In this document: positions 53,041 to 61,798 of the stretch, one piece after another | How positions within the stretch are numbered: position 1 is the stretch's first letter | Layout of the letters: the number at the start of each line of letters is the position of its first letter | NCBI RefSeq assembly: GCF_008386635.1 | Contig: NZ_VUOE01000001.1 | Span: 2,223,857 to 2,287,856, forward strand | Reading direction: 5' to 3' | DNA from: Maribacter flavus | GTDB taxonomy: Bacteria > Bacteroidota > Bacteroidia > Flavobacteriales > Flavobacteriaceae | Length of the DNA stretch: 64,000 nucleotides | Notes under the pieces: generated by a model | Told to the model about the DNA's origin: nothing | What the model saw: only the letters and a program-made list of their open reading frames with translations | Database searches by the model: none | Position numbers and translations under genes: made by a program

Positions 53041-53676
53041 TTAGAAATCCTGAATAAAAAGTAAATCTTGCTTTTCCAATGCCGTAACGACTAAATTGAC
53101 ATAGTCTTTTATGGCTTTGTTCACATTACTGGGGTCCATGATCTCTATAATGCCCCGCCAAATCATGGCCCTTTCTTTTCCCTCGCAAATACAGTAAAGT
53201 GTGGTCTCCGCAAAATAGACTTTGAAGTTTTCATAATAGGCTTCGTCAAAATAAATGCCTTGGTGTTCCAAGTAGTCATCATTGAACCTTACTTGGCCAT
53301 CTTCCCATCGCGACATGGATTTCAAAAAGTTCTCCCTGTTTTCGGAGCCTGTAATTTTAGTAAACAGGATGGCATCAAAACCTTTGTCCAGTAGGCTTTG
53401 CTCCACCTTATCCAACTCTTCCTCGCTTTTTTTGGAATTTGTAAATGTGACATCAAAAACATCCAAGCTTTTCCAAGCTTCCACATCCCTTTTTTCGAAT
53501 TCTTTTTGGAGTTGTCCCTCAAAGGCGTTTTGTGCTTCTTTGTTTTGGGTCATTCCAACCAATAGGACCTTGTTCGCATTAAATAGTACGGTATCTGGAT
53601 CCTTCCAGTTTTCGATTAAACTGGTGGAAGAACATCCCATAAGAAGAACGGTGAAAAGGAAAAGTATTTTTTTCAT
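53041..53676 (-). CDS. Lipoprotein of unknown function
   Basis: 211 residues. Signal with lipobox LMGC (Cys15), then an alpha/beta region with KVLLVGMTQNKEAQNAFEGQ, FDAILFTKITG and a C-terminal helix. General resemblance to Bacteroidota lipoproteins with a nucleotide-free GTPase-like alpha/beta core, but no family is named with confidence. The CRP/FNR-like site at 53732 lies 56 bp upstream. Confidence 0.65.
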   Translation of the reverse strand: MKKILFLFTVLLMGCSSTSLIENWKDPDTVLFNANKVLLVGMTQNKEAQNAFEGQLQKEFEKRDVEAWKSLDVFDVTFTNSKKSEEELDKVEQSLLDKGFDAILFTKITGSENRENFLKSMSRWEDGQVRFNDDYLEHQGIYFDEAYYENFKVYFAETTLYCICEGKERAMIWRGIIEIMDPSNVNKAIKDYVNLVVTALEKQDLLFIQDF

Positions 53677-53731
53677 GACATGAACTCATTTTAGCATTGA
53701 TCAAATATATGCCTTCAACCTTGCATTAAAA

Positions 53732-53745
53732 ATGACAAAAATCAT
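53732..53745. promoter_or_regulatory. CRP/FNR-like palindrome ATGAC-N4-ATCAT
   Basis: ATGACAAAAATCAT upstream of the lipoprotein gene (minus). It is followed to the right by AATAGGCATTCA, close to the TAGGC-type context near the sites at 61734 and near 60774. Confidence 0.4.
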
Positions 53746-53773
53746 ACGACGGTATGAATAGGCATTCACCCTT

Positions 53774-55144
53774 TCAACACATAATTTCTGTGGTTTCGAA
53801 TTGCTTCGGGACATGGCAATTCCAGCCTTTTGTATCTTTAAGTTTTACTCGTAAGGCATCCAGGGCATTGGGCTCCCCATGGATAAGGAATACCTTTTCC
53901 GGAACGTTTTCAATGGTATCTGTCCAATGCAACAATTCGTTTTGGTCCGCATGGGCAGAAAGACTTTCCAGAAAGTGGATTTTTGCTTTTACTGGATAAT
54001 ATTTTCCAAATATTTTCAATTCATGTGCTCCATCCAAAAGTTGTCTTCCCCGGGTGCCTTCAGCTTGGAAACCTACCAACAGAATTTGGGTCGTTGTCCT
54101 ATCAAGCATTTGTTGCAAGTAGGTAAGGACCCGTCCACCGGTGACCATTCCACTGCCGGCAATGATAATTTTGGGCCTGGGGTCATCAATGGTTTTCCAA
54201 GTATCGGCATAGGAGGAAATAATATTAAAATGGTGCATCATGGCACGGTAATCGGCAATGGTTACATTATGCCAGGCAGGAAACCTTTCAAAAACGGAAA
54301 GTACATTGTTGCCCATAGGGCTATCCACAAAAATGGGAATATTGGGAATTTTGTTCTTCTTGAACAATACCCATAAGGTATACATAAGGGACTGTAAACG
54401 TTCCACGGCAAAGGAGGGAATAATAAGATTTCCCCTTTCTTGGATTGTTTGTTTTATCAAGGAACTTAAAATTGCTGTAATATCTTCTTCCGGGTGCAAT
54501 TTGTTGCCATAAGTGCTTTCCAGAAATAAGTAATCTGCCCATTTGGGCCGTTCTGGAGGGGATAAAAGAATATCTGCCGTTCTTCCAACGTCCCCAGAAA
54601 ACACAAATACTTTTTCCCAAATTTCCAGTTCAATATAGGTAGCACCGATAATATGGCCGTTGTATTGAAACCTGGCCCTTACATTTTGGGAAAGAGAAAT
54701 CCATTGCTCTTTTTTACAGGATTGAAAAAATGTGAAGGTTCTTTCCGCGTCTTTAACAGTATAAAAGGGTAGGGCCGGTGAATGCTTGCTGTAGCCCTCT
54801 TCGTTGGCTGACTGGGCCTGTTCTTCCTGGATTTTTCCACTATCCATCAAAATAATCTGTGTGATGTTCAAAGTGGGGGCGGTTCCAAGAATTTTACCCT
54901 TAAACCCTTCTTTGAGCAACCTTGGCAAGTATCCGGTATGGTCCAAATGCCCGTGGGTCAACAACACAAAATCTATTTTTGATGCGTCTATGGGCAAAGG
55001 TTTCCAATTGATTTCCCTGAGTTCCTTCAATCCTTGGAACATGCCGCAATCTATCATAACATTTACGTCTGGGGTTTCCAGATAAAATTTTGAACCTGTA
55101 ACGGTACCACTGGCTCCAAGAAAATGAATTTTGACTTTCTTCAT
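53774..55144 (-). CDS. Metallo-beta-lactamase/beta-CASP nuclease (CPSF/RNase J-like)
   Basis: 456 residues. MBL zinc motif THGHLDHTGYL, then the beta-CASP domain and the C-terminal RMMBL part with SLSAHADQNELLHW. Proteins of this class are 5'-exo/endoribonucleases; stand-alone bacterial members next to stress genes are usual, with undefined RNA targets. The upstream ATP-cone gene ends 3 bp before its start, so co-transcription is likely. Confidence 0.9.
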   Translation of the reverse strand: MKKVKIHFLGASGTVTGSKFYLETPDVNVMIDCGMFQGLKELREINWKPLPIDASKIDFVLLTHGHLDHTGYLPRLLKEGFKGKILGTAPTLNITQIILMDSGKIQEEQAQSANEEGYSKHSPALPFYTVKDAERTFTFFQSCKKEQWISLSQNVRARFQYNGHIIGATYIELEIWEKVFVFSGDVGRTADILLSPPERPKWADYLFLESTYGNKLHPEEDITAILSSLIKQTIQERGNLIIPSFAVERLQSLMYTLWVLFKKNKIPNIPIFVDSPMGNNVLSVFERFPAWHNVTIADYRAMMHHFNIISSYADTWKTIDDPRPKIIIAGSGMVTGGRVLTYLQQMLDRTTTQILLVGFQAEGTRGRQLLDGAHELKIFGKYYPVKAKIHFLESLSAHADQNELLHWTDTIENVPEKVFLIHGEPNALDALRVKLKDTKGWNCHVPKQFETTEIMC

Positions 55145-55147
55145 GGT

Positions 55148-55990
55148 TTATGGATTACAAAGCTGACCTATTTCATCCAATATTTTCGCTTTTCGTTTTG
55201 TGGAGATACCCAAATGATCAAGGAAGAATTTATCCTTTTTAAGTTGCCTGCAAAGTACTACATCCCTACTGAGCAGGAATTGTTTTTCTCGATTGCTTAA
55301 AAGCGTGGAAACTGTTATGGGATACAGTCCCAAGCGGTCAATGCGGTCCTTGAGACCTTCGTTTTTGGGATAGTCCCAGCTTAGAAGGTACAGGTTGGCA
55401 CATACACCATATTTAATGGCATCATGTGTAAAACGGGTATTGGTAACCACCCAACCCTTTTCCAGTGTATTCTTTTCTCTCTTTCCGTTTATCCAGTGCT
55501 CCTTGATATCATTGTACCTTGAATGTATGTAGAGGGGAATTTTTACATTGCAGTTGAGACCTTTATCACTGTGGAACTTACATTCAATAATGGTGGTACT
55601 TTCATTTTTTTCGGCCAGGACATCTATTTCATGGGTTACACAATGGCCTTCTAAAAACACGCCCACTTCAACCTGGTACCCCGAGTATTTTAAAATGGCG
55701 GCCATGAACCGTTCAAAAGGAAATCCCGTAGGTCCCAACTCATAGATCGCTTTTTTGAGTTTGTACTTGGAAGCAAAAATCGACTTGCTCTTTTTTAAAA
55801 GGGCATAAGCACGATTATAGATTTCATTGGTAGTGATTCCCGGATAAATTTCATCCCTTACCTTCATCACAATATCCTCCACCAATTCATGGCTCGCCCC
55901 ACTATGTTTAAGCGAACTTCTTAGTTTATCCATGGAGAATAGTACTTTTTCCCCGGAGGATTTTTGTACCTCAATGTTAGGCTCCTTCAT
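55148..55990 (-). CDS. ATP-cone plus PD-(D/E)XK (Mrr-like) nuclease-fold protein
   Basis: 280 residues. Residues ~5-90 match an ATP-cone (VQKSSGEKVLFSMDKLRSSL, GITTNEIYNRAYALL). About 100-210 has a restriction-endonuclease-like core, with the metal residues in HEIDVLAEKNESTTIIECKFH (Asp...Glu-x-Lys). The C-terminal ~70 residues resemble a small helix-hairpin region. DNA cleavage controlled by nucleotide binding is predicted. It overlaps the upstream mscS gene by 14 bp and lies 3 bp before the beta-CASP nuclease gene. Confidence 0.8.
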   Translation of the reverse strand: MKEPNIEVQKSSGEKVLFSMDKLRSSLKHSGASHELVEDIVMKVRDEIYPGITTNEIYNRAYALLKKSKSIFASKYKLKKAIYELGPTGFPFERFMAAILKYSGYQVEVGVFLEGHCVTHEIDVLAEKNESTTIIECKFHSDKGLNCNVKIPLYIHSRYNDIKEHWINGKREKNTLEKGWVVTNTRFTHDAIKYGVCANLYLLSWDYPKNEGLKDRIDRLGLYPITVSTLLSNREKQFLLSRDVVLCRQLKKDKFFLDHLGISTKRKAKILDEIGQLCNP

Positions 55991-56897
55991 ATCCTTTTTT
56001 TAGTTGAACTTCAACCTCGGGTATTTTTAGAAGCTGAAGGGTTGTGGAGGCTAAAGTTACTTCACCTTCTGTTTTCTTTAGCGCCTTTTCAATATTTGAA
56101 AACAATCTGTTTTTGGTATCCCTTCTTTGTTTGTAGTCCGTAATGTACCGTAAGTTCAAGGCTATCCAATTATCGGTAAGTTGAACGGCCAGGGTGGGTT
56201 TTATCGTTGCATTTTCAATATAATAACGTTCTACCATCTCTTGCCATTGTGCCATGGATTTTTCGGTATAGTCCGATAATATTTCATTTGCCTTTTCCAA
56301 TATAATGGATTGGGCAAGTTCCATATTGGAGCCGTAAGTAATAAGAACATTAAGCTCATCCCAGACAAAGGGAAAATCCATGGAATAATTCTTAATGGGG
56401 CCTTTAAAGACAAATGCATTGCTAATTTTTACTATTCTTCCGGAATAATTGTCGCTACTGACCCATTCTCCTATTTCCATGAGGGTTGTGTAGATACTGT
56501 CTATATCGATAACATCACCTTTGATATTATTAATTTCAATTCTATCACCCGGTTTATAGACACGCACAAAAAAAATATAAAATGAACCTGCCATGCTTAG
56601 AATAAGTTCCTGGAGGGTAAAGGTTATCCCAGCAGTAAATAAACCAATGACAAGGGTGTAGTCCTTAATGTCATCCACGGTGAATGCCATGAAGACTATA
56701 AGAAAAATCAGAAAGTAGCCAAGGATTTCTACACCTTTTTGAGCTTTGTATCTAATGGAGTTGTCTTCAATTCGCTTTTTAAGTGTTTTTCTTAGTAAAC
56801 CTATGATGAAGATAATGAGCAAGATCCACAATGCAAGTTTTATGAACTTTTGGACCATGGGATTCTCAAAAACCGTAAGAAAATGTTCCATTGGCAA
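55977..56897 (-). CDS. MscS-type small-conductance channel family protein
   Basis: 306 residues. Membrane segments at about 13-34, 50-70 and 76-112 (IGLFTAGITFTLQELILSMAGSFYIFFV), beta domain KPGDRIEINNIKGDVIDID, with the SNAFVFKGPIKNYS motif of MscS. The first helix is longer than in the copy at 35890. Its stop overlaps the ATP-cone gene by 14 bp, so the channel and nuclease genes are translationally coupled, an unusual pairing. Confidence 0.88.
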   Translation of the reverse strand: MPMEHFLTVFENPMVQKFIKLALWILLIIFIIGLLRKTLKKRIEDNSIRYKAQKGVEILGYFLIFLIVFMAFTVDDIKDYTLVIGLFTAGITFTLQELILSMAGSFYIFFVRVYKPGDRIEINNIKGDVIDIDSIYTTLMEIGEWVSSDNYSGRIVKISNAFVFKGPIKNYSMDFPFVWDELNVLITYGSNMELAQSIILEKANEILSDYTEKSMAQWQEMVERYYIENATIKPTLAVQLTDNWIALNLRYITDYKQRRDTKNRLFSNIEKALKKTEGEVTLASTTLQLLKIPEVEVQLKKGYEGA

Positions 56898-56902
56898 TCG
56901 GT

Positions 56903-57313
56903 TTATCTATTGTTGAAGAAGTCTCTAATGAGAGCCCTAGTTTGATTATCGGTCATACTATCCACTTTTTCTACGGCAACTATTTTTTTACCGATTGTTG
57001 GATAGTTTTCTTCCAGTTCCTTTTTTAGTTTCTCATTAATATCCGCAGGGCCAAAAAGTGCCAGTGCATCACAGTCGGCTACCGCATGGGCCACCTCCTT
57101 GAAATATGTTTTAAATTGCTGTTTTTCCTTTTCCAAATATTTTTTTTCATGTGTTATATCTTGCGTTCCGCCCCATTTGACCCTTGACCCAGAGGTGCTG
57201 GTTCTATTGAAAAATTCAACACCGGATTCTATTTTTTTCAAAGAGTCTCCGTTTTCATTCAAACGTACGATCAAAGCATATTTACTGTCCAACCAAATAC
57301 CTATATTTTTCAT
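56903..57313 (-). CDS. Unrecognised small protein with eRF1-like C-terminal pattern
   Basis: 136 residues from the ATG at 57313 (MKNIGIWLDSKYALIV). A longer reading from 57358 is rejected because the added 15 codons lie in a leader sequence shared with the gene at 59202, which is non-coding there. ALALFGPADINEKLKKELEE and the closing MTDNQTRALIRDFF recall the third domain of eRF1-like (baeRF) proteins that may bind ribosomes; this is weak. The mscS gene follows 5 bp after its stop. Confidence 0.6.
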   Translation of the reverse strand: MKNIGIWLDSKYALIVRLNENGDSLKKIESGVEFFNRTSTSGSRVKWGGTQDITHEKKYLEKEKQQFKTYFKEVAHAVADCDALALFGPADINEKLKKELEENYPTIGKKIVAVEKVDSMTDNQTRALIRDFFNNR

Positions 57314-57452
57314 CTGCTTGTTTTTATTGTTTGTCATAGGACAGATGCAATTATTCACATCATTTTATTTTGTTTACCTAGGTGTTCATGAATCTTTGAT
57401 TTCGCCAATAACTATCTCATTGGGTATTAAGACTTGTTATGGCTCATTTCAT
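57311..57452 (-). repeat. Duplicated 5' leader, copy 1
   Basis: The 142 bp beginning at the start codon of the gene at 57313 are about 80% identical by eye to 59200-59356, which begins at the start codon of the universal stress gene at 59202. Conserved blocks include ATTATTCACATCAT, GTTCATGAATC, GATTTCGCCA and GACTTGTTATGGCT. Confidence 0.8.
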
Positions 57453-57502
57453 CTCCATAATTTTAATTTCTTTTAAGTTAGGTTAAATAAGGTATTTAAA
57501 GT

Positions 57503-57516
57503 ATGATAATTGTCAT
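57503..57516. promoter_or_regulatory. CRP/FNR-like palindrome (reverse ATGAC-N4-ATCAT)
   Basis: ATGATAATTGTCAT lies at the junction between the stop of the USP at 57513 and the spacer upstream of the 57313 start. Confidence 0.35.
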
Positions 57517-58361
57517 TCCCTATGCGGTAGAATGAGAAAAGGTACTGTTGAATACATACTTAAATCCATAAGTACCGGTTTTTTAAGTAACCGCTCAATA
57601 AAACTCTTTTTGGTGTGTACCAAGGAGAAAAAATCTACCTCACTATTTTTTACATAACTGTCAATAACCTGTGCTTTATCCGTAAACTCAAAAATTGAGG
57701 TGAAACTAGGGTTCAAATCCTTAAAGGAAATTTGCAATAACTTTTTGTTGGATGCTTGCAGGGAAGACAGAAACTCTTCTTCTATAATGTGTACGATATG
57801 TAGTGATGCATCAAGGATTTTTAACAATTGCAAAAGAGGTTTTATGGTTTTTAGATTGCAGCCCTTTTTCAAGTCTGTAATGAAGGCTATTTTTTTTGGT
57901 AGTTTGAACTCTACTTGCTTGGGAACGGCCATGAGAGGGCATTTTGTCAAATTCCTGATGGTTTGTACCGTATTACTCCCCATAAAAATTTCCTTGGACC
58001 CGGTAGTTCCCTTGTTGCCCATGAACACTAAATCAACATTAAAAATTCCTATGGTTTCATGAATGGCCTCGTTTAGAAACCCTTGCTTGGATAGCGTTTT
58101 AAATTCATGCAAAACATTCTTATCATCCAAGTGGATTTTATGGAACGTCTTTTTTAAATTCTCCATGGACTCGTTTTCCAATAGGCTGATTTTTTTATCA
58201 GTAAGATGATGAGACTTTGGTAGAATGCCCGTCGGTTTTTTGAAAACATGTAGTATATAAAAAATACAAGACTGGTTTGCCAACAGCTTGGTAGCGTAGA
58301 AAAGTGCATTATAGGCCTCATCTGAAAAATCAGTGGGCACAAGTATTTTAAGGGTCTTCAT
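57513..58361 (-). CDS. Universal stress protein, two USP domains
   Basis: 282 residues. The first domain carries the ATP-binding pattern DLVFMGNKGTTGSKEIFMGSNT (GxxG-x9-GS). The second domain (from about 150) has lost it. ATP-binding stress protein of unknown client. The stop of the next USP (58366) lies 4 bp upstream of its start, so they form one operon. One of four related proteins at 57.5-61.7 kb. Confidence 0.93.
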   Translation of the reverse strand: MKTLKILVPTDFSDEAYNALFYATKLLANQSCIFYILHVFKKPTGILPKSHHLTDKKISLLENESMENLKKTFHKIHLDDKNVLHEFKTLSKQGFLNEAIHETIGIFNVDLVFMGNKGTTGSKEIFMGSNTVQTIRNLTKCPLMAVPKQVEFKLPKKIAFITDLKKGCNLKTIKPLLQLLKILDASLHIVHIIEEEFLSSLQASNKKLLQISFKDLNPSFTSIFEFTDKAQVIDSYVKNSEVDFFSLVHTKKSFIERLLKKPVLMDLSMYSTVPFLILPHRE

Positions 58362-58365
58362 AAGG

Positions 58366-59202
58366 TCAAAGTTGTGGAATGACCATAAACGGAACCTTTA
58401 CATGAAAGCCTATTTTTTTGATAGTGGGTTCAATAAAAAGTCGTTCCAAGAACGTATGTTTGTTTTGTATCATGACCAACATATCAACCGCTGTATGTTC
58501 CTGAAATTTGTTGATAGCGGTTATGATCTCATCATTTTCCACTTCATGAAATACACCGTTTTTACCTAATATTCCCTTTAGGGTATTCTGATTTTCGTTC
58601 TGATCGGAATCCAGTTCCAATTGGGTAAAAACATGCATAACATGAATTTTGGCATCCTGTTTATTCGCAATTCGCAAAAGGGAGGAAATCTTCTTTTCCG
58701 AATAGGAAACCTCATAATCCGTAGGAAATAGAATTGATTTTGGTGGTTTAAAATTATATTCTTTGGGAATTGCCAAGACTGGACATTTACTTTTCCTAAT
58801 GGTATGTACCGTATTGGTCCCAAACAATATTTCCTCGGCACCTGTGGCACCCTTCGTACCCATAACGACCAAGTCAATTTTCTCTGCATCCGTCATGCGG
58901 CTTACTTCCTCGGTGAGCATGTTAAACGCGGAGTGCGTAATGAAGGAGTGCAGTGGATTTTTGAACTCTGTTTCCAGCTTTTCCTTTAACTCTTTGAGGT
59001 TATTCTTGGACTCCTCGCGTATCATATCCCCAAGACCAATTTGTCCCGGGCTTCCCAAGATGTACTCCGTATGGTATACCGGGGGCATATAGGTGTTCAA
59101 GAGATAAAAGGTACAGGGTGTGTCTTTAAATAGCGACACTCCATACGAAATCGCCTTATATGAATTATCCGAAAAATCTGTGGGTAAAAGAATACGTGTC
59201 AT
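58366..59202 (-). CDS. Universal stress protein, two USP domains
   Basis: 278 residues. The ATP-binding motif VVMGTKGATGAEEILFGTNT is intact in domain 1 and absent from domain 2. Its 5' leader is the second copy of the duplicated element (59200-59356). Four bases separate it from the USP gene at 58361. Confidence 0.93.
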   Translation of the reverse strand: MTRILLPTDFSDNSYKAISYGVSLFKDTPCTFYLLNTYMPPVYHTEYILGSPGQIGLGDMIREESKNNLKELKEKLETEFKNPLHSFITHSAFNMLTEEVSRMTDAEKIDLVVMGTKGATGAEEILFGTNTVHTIRKSKCPVLAIPKEYNFKPPKSILFPTDYEVSYSEKKISSLLRIANKQDAKIHVMHVFTQLELDSDQNENQNTLKGILGKNGVFHEVENDEIITAINKFQEHTAVDMLVMIQNKHTFLERLFIEPTIKKIGFHVKVPFMVIPQL

Positions 59203-59356
59203 CTGTTTATTTTTATTGTTTTACATGGGTCAGATGTAATTATTCACATCATCTCATTTTGTTTGCCATAGGCCGTTCATGAATCTTCGATTTCGCCATC
59301 CCGACTAGCTATCGGGACATCTTGGGGGTATCAAGACTTGTTATGGCTGATTTCAT
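59200..59356 (-). repeat. Duplicated 5' leader, copy 2
   Basis: Homologous to 57311-57452 but longer by a palindrome insert (59299-59317). It begins exactly at the USP start codon, which indicates a shared untranslated leader or promoter rather than coding duplication. Confidence 0.8.
59299..59317. repeat. TCCCGA...TCGGGA palindrome
   Basis: TCCCGA / TCGGGA arms around CTAGCTA, present only in leader copy 2. Very similar palindromes recur in Bacteroidota genomes as far as I recall; no second copy was found in this window. Confidence 0.5.
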
Positions 59357-59405
59357 AGCCTTTGATTTTATGTATTTAAGGTACACAAACATTTGCCCAA
59401 AATCC

Positions 59406-59419
59406 ATGATAAATATCAA
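59406..59419. promoter_or_regulatory. FNR-like palindrome ATGAT-N4-ATCAA
   Basis: ATGATAAATATCAA is one base from the FNR consensus TTGAT-N4-ATCAA. It lies between the divergent USP and thioredoxin genes. Confidence 0.4.
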
Positions 59420-59557
59420 TTCTTCATTCTTTTGAATTTAGTAACTTGGGTGTTAAAACACTTAAAATTGAAGCATCCTTTAACTAAATTTTTTAATGCG
59501 GATTTAGTATTACCATGAATGTTAAAGGTGTCTTTTCAAAACAAAAACTAGTAACAA

Positions 59558-59857
59558 ATGAAGAGCTCGTTTAAGAATATAGTAGATTCTGAAATTCCCG
59601 TGCTCGTAGATTTTTATGCTGATTGGTGCGGGCCCTGCAAAATGTTGGCTCCCATTCTTAAGCAAGTGAAGGATGCGATGGGGGACCGTCTGAAAATCGT
59701 AAAGATAGATGTGGACAAAAACCAAAAATTGGCCACAAAGTACAATGTTAGGGGCGTGCCCACCATGATGCTCTTCAAAAACGGCAAGCAGGTATGGCGG
59801 CAATCCGGGGTACTTCAAAAGAACGATATCCTTGAAGTAATCAGGGAATTTTCTTAG
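59558..59857 (+). CDS. trxA: Thioredoxin
   Basis: 99-residue single-domain thioredoxin with DFYADWCGPCKMLAPIL (active-site CGPC) and the cis-Pro region VRGVPTMMLFKNG. Cytosolic, no signal peptide. It stands among four universal stress genes, facing them, consistent with redox-stress expression. Confidence 0.94.
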   Translation: MKSSFKNIVDSEIPVLVDFYADWCGPCKMLAPILKQVKDAMGDRLKIVKIDVDKNQKLATKYNVRGVPTMMLFKNGKQVWRQSGVLQKNDILEVIREFS

Positions 59858-59881
59858 GAATCGCTCCCGCTTGCTAAAAGC

Positions 59882-60727
59882 CTATTTTTCCGGGAGGATT
59901 AGCAAAGGGATTTCTGAGTGGAATGCCAATTTCTTCACTACCGGTTCACCAATGACTTTTTCCCAAAAGGTATGATGGTGTCTTGTAATACCTAATATAT
60001 CTGAAGTCTTGTTGTTGGTATACTGTCCTATAGTGTATGCCGTACTGGATTTGAAAGGAAGATCAACAAATGTAAAGTTTAAACCGGAAAGCCGTTCCTC
60101 CAATATATTTTTGTTGGTTTGTTGTGTTTCGTTCAGGGCGAACTCTTCCGTTACATGTATTATTTCAATGTTCGCATTCCAAATGTTTACAAGTTCCAAC
60201 AGACTGTCCAGTTCAAATTTGTCGTATCCCTTCATATAATCCGTAGAGTATAAGACAGTTTTCAACTTTTGAAAATTGAAGGAATCCGGTACGGCCAAGA
60301 TGGAAATATTTGGTAATTTATCGATTACTTTTACCGTATTACTACCTAAGAACACCTGTTTGGCTCCTGTAGCTCCCTGGGTACCCATGATAATAAGATC
60401 CGCATCTTTTTCCTTTGCTATTTTTTGCATAGCTTCTTCAAGCGTGCTTCCCAAGGAAATCGTCTCAAAACTATGTTGTAGGTTGTGATGGTTTTTGTCT
60501 AGATAGGTTTGTATTTCTGCCAATTCCTTTTCTGAGTGCTGTGAAAGGGAATCGTAAATCACGTCCAATCTTTTATGACTTTCAGTGCCCAAAGGTTTTA
60601 GAACACCTGGTTCATAGGCGTTCACGATGTAAAAATGGCATTTGACATCGGAATAGATCTTTAGGGCCGTAAAGATGGCGTTCCAGGCATTTTCAGAAAA
60701 ATCTGTAGGTAGAATTATTTTTTTCAT
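59882..60727 (-). CDS. Universal stress protein, two USP domains
   Basis: 281 residues. ATP-binding motif DLIIMGTQGATGAKQVFLGSNT is in domain 1; domain 2 lacks it. Upstream at about 60774 is TATAGGCATTCA, a context shared with the stress promoters near 53757 and 61757. Confidence 0.93.
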   Translation of the reverse strand: MKKIILPTDFSENAWNAIFTALKIYSDVKCHFYIVNAYEPGVLKPLGTESHKRLDVIYDSLSQHSEKELAEIQTYLDKNHHNLQHSFETISLGSTLEEAMQKIAKEKDADLIIMGTQGATGAKQVFLGSNTVKVIDKLPNISILAVPDSFNFQKLKTVLYSTDYMKGYDKFELDSLLELVNIWNANIEIIHVTEEFALNETQQTNKNILEERLSGLNFTFVDLPFKSSTAYTIGQYTNNKTSDILGITRHHHTFWEKVIGEPVVKKLAFHSEIPLLILPEK

Positions 60728-60837
60728 ATGTTTAAATTTAGGTCAATAGCTTAATTCTTAAACATTTACTTTTGTATAGGCATTCAACTTTTTATAACAA
60801 ATCCCTTAATGAGGGTTTCATGGCTAAAATATTATAA

Positions 60838-61683
60838 TTAACGAGGTAAGTTCTGCAATACCAAAAACGGAATTACCGGGTTTAGGGCAATTTGGTCAAC
60901 GGTGGAGCGGTAGAGCATATCCTCCAAAAAGGAATGTCTGGAATTTACCATGACCAGCATATCCATTTTGTGTTCATGGGCGTAGTCCATTATGGCGATT
61001 CCCCTGTTCTTCACTTCCATTCTAATAAAGCTTAGTTTGGCCTTGGGCAGTGATCCCTTGAGGAACAACTGATTGTCCGTTTGCCTATGGCTCAAATCCT
61101 CAAAATCCGAAATGTAGAGCGAATGGACTTCGGACTTAAATCGGCCGGCCAAAGTATCCAATAGTTTTAGTTCCCTTCGTTTGTAGGGAACCATATAATC
61201 TGATGGGAACAATATTTTTTTGGGCTGTGAAAATGTATAATCACTGGGAATGGCCAAAACCGGGCACTTTACATATTTAAAGACCTGAACGGTATGGCTT
61301 CCAAAAGTGATGTTCTTGTCAGCTGTTTGCCCTTTGGTTCCCATTAATACCAAGTCAATGTTCTTTAGGTTGACAAAGTCGTTAACACCGTCTACGAGAG
61401 ATTCGAATACGGAAATAGACTCAAAACGATGCCTTGGATTATGTTTTTCCTTTATAATCTTTGAAATTATTTCCCCAAGCTTTTTTTCCGAAGCTTCATG
61501 GAACTTTTTCTTTTTCTTCTTAAAATCAATGCCCTCTGAATTGTGGCTCATTGCGTAGAACTCATCGGCATACGCATGCATCAAATAAAAATTGGTGCGG
61601 TCGCATTTGAATAGGTCTAATGCAAAAGTGATGGCATTCTCGGCACTATCAGAAAAATCGGTCGGGATAAGAATGTTTTTCAT
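60838..61683 (-). CDS. Universal stress protein, two USP domains
   Basis: 281 residues. The motif VLMGTKGQTADKNITFGSHT keeps GxxG-x9-GS with His replacing Asn. Domain 2 again lacks the ATP motif. The CRP/FNR-like site at 61734 is 51 bp upstream of its start. Confidence 0.92.
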   Translation of the reverse strand: MKNILIPTDFSDSAENAITFALDLFKCDRTNFYLMHAYADEFYAMSHNSEGIDFKKKKKKFHEASEKKLGEIISKIIKEKHNPRHRFESISVFESLVDGVNDFVNLKNIDLVLMGTKGQTADKNITFGSHTVQVFKYVKCPVLAIPSDYTFSQPKKILFPSDYMVPYKRRELKLLDTLAGRFKSEVHSLYISDFEDLSHRQTDNQLFLKGSLPKAKLSFIRMEVKNRGIAIMDYAHEHKMDMLVMVNSRHSFLEDMLYRSTVDQIALNPVIPFLVLQNLPR

Positions 61684-61733
61684 TGCTCTTGATTTAACAC
61701 CTTTAAAATTAATGGTTTCCCATTTTTAAAAGT

Positions 61734-61747
61734 ATGACATTTATCAT
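61734..61747. promoter_or_regulatory. CRP/FNR-like palindrome ATGAC-N4-ATCAT
   Basis: ATGACATTTATCAT lies in the divergent region between a USP gene and a sigma-factor gene, with a second site at 61799. Confidence 0.45.
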
Positions 61748-61798
61748 GCGATATACATAGGCACCTTCACAAGACACGCTTTAAGTATTTGATTTCTA

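Larger units (their letters stand above)
59203..59557. other. 355-bp spacer between divergent USP and thioredoxin genes
   Basis: It holds the duplicated leader (59200-59356), a palindromic insert (59299-59317) and an FNR-like site (59406-59419). No gene. Confidence 0.7.

Noticed and set aside
57314-57358. A longer N-terminus for the gene ending at 56903
   Set aside because: This stretch is homologous to the non-coding leader of the USP gene at 59202, so it is leader, not protein.
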